Assembly: GCA_937995505.1 (NCBI GenBank)
Contig: CALKJV010000172.1
Coordinates: 1 to 5,757 of the forward strand
Length of the DNA: 5,757 bases
Direction: 5' to 3'
Origin: an uncultured Bacteroidia bacterium
GTDB lineage: Bacteria > Bacteroidota > Bacteroidia > SpSt-205
A program made the position numbers and the translations under genes. Under the pieces are notes generated by a model. The model had not been told where the DNA came from, searched no databases, and saw only the letters and a list, made by a program, of their open reading frames with translations. This document shows positions 5,554 to 5,757 of the stretch, one piece after another; position 1 is the first letter of the stretch; every line of letters starts with the position of its first letter.

Positions 5554-5757
5554 TTATTGCTGTGTCACTTTCTTCGTGTCCTGCGCGAAAAAGGATAGCG
5601 CCTCAAAAAGAAGTTTAGGCCCCCTGTAAATAAAGCCCGTATAAACTTCTATCAAGCCGGCACCTTCTTGCACTCGCCTTCTTATGTCCTCGGCGGAGGC
5701 AAAGCCACCTGATTCCACAATCGGTAGGCCATATGGCTGCAAGAGTCGCACCAAGCG
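5554..5757 (-). CDS. pyrD: Dihydroorotate dehydrogenase (quinone), class 2, C-terminal end
   Basis: Only the last 67 or so codons are in the window; the frame is open to the right edge (the TTG at 5754 is internal). The visible part matches the C-terminus of class 2 dihydroorotate dehydrogenase: LPIVESGGFASAEDIRRRV, where GG and the following loop contact FMN phosphate, then EGAGLIEVYTGFIYRGPKLL, the counterpart of AGASLVQIYSGFIFKGP in E. coli PyrD. This enzyme oxidises dihydroorotate to orotate in pyrimidine synthesis and passes electrons to membrane quinones. The quinone-site N-terminal helices that would confirm class 2 lie outside the window. VESGGF in place of the commoner GVGGI is a mild variation. 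Two in-frame stops (TAATAA, 5556-5551) end the gene, which converges on the tRNA genes. Confidence 0.88.
   Translation of the reverse strand, partial: RLVRLLQPYGLPIVESGGFASAEDIRRRVQEGAGLIEVYTGFIYRGPKLLFEALSFFAQDTKKVTQQ

Overview
The window comes from a member of the Bacteroidota. Three things support this. The first gene ends in a type IX secretion (T9SS) type A sorting domain. A small gene encodes an Hc1-like histone H1 protein of the kind common in that phylum. Five transcription units start with an identical copy (TACCTTTG) of the Bacteroidetes -7 promoter element (TAnnTTTG), with no convincing Shine-Dalgarno sites. The sequence alone does not give the genus.

Left part (2-2665, + strand): three tightly packed genes that probably form the end of one operon. 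The first is a subtilisin-like S8 protease exported by T9SS, whose 5' end lies beyond the left edge. It overlaps by 4 nt (ATGA) an M48 zinc-metalloprotease lipoprotein, which overlaps by 29 nt a VOC-fold (glyoxalase/bleomycin-resistance type) metalloenzyme. The two proteases would act outside the cytoplasm; the VOC protein has no signal peptide and is probably cytoplasmic.

Middle (2694-4796): a membrane-anchored endonuclease/exonuclease/phosphatase (EEP) family hydrolase on + and a secreted thioredoxin-fold protein on -. The two converge and overlap by 29 nt at their 3' ends. Each has a TACCTTTG box only 4-5 nt before its ATG, which predicts leaderless or near-leaderless mRNAs.

Right part (4797-5757): an intergenic region with nested complementary arms and a promoter-proximal palindrome, then the Hc1-like histone gene, then two identical tRNA-Glu(UUC) genes. 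Each tRNA gene has its own TACCTTTG box exactly 12 nt upstream. The C-terminal end of pyrD (class 2 dihydroorotate dehydrogenase) runs in on the - strand from the right edge.

Most of the window is ordinary housekeeping and cell-envelope content. No defence system, mobile element or CRISPR array is visible. The parts most worth a second look are the uniform TACCTTTG promoters with their implied leaderless transcripts, and the unexplained structured intergenic element at 4838-4926.
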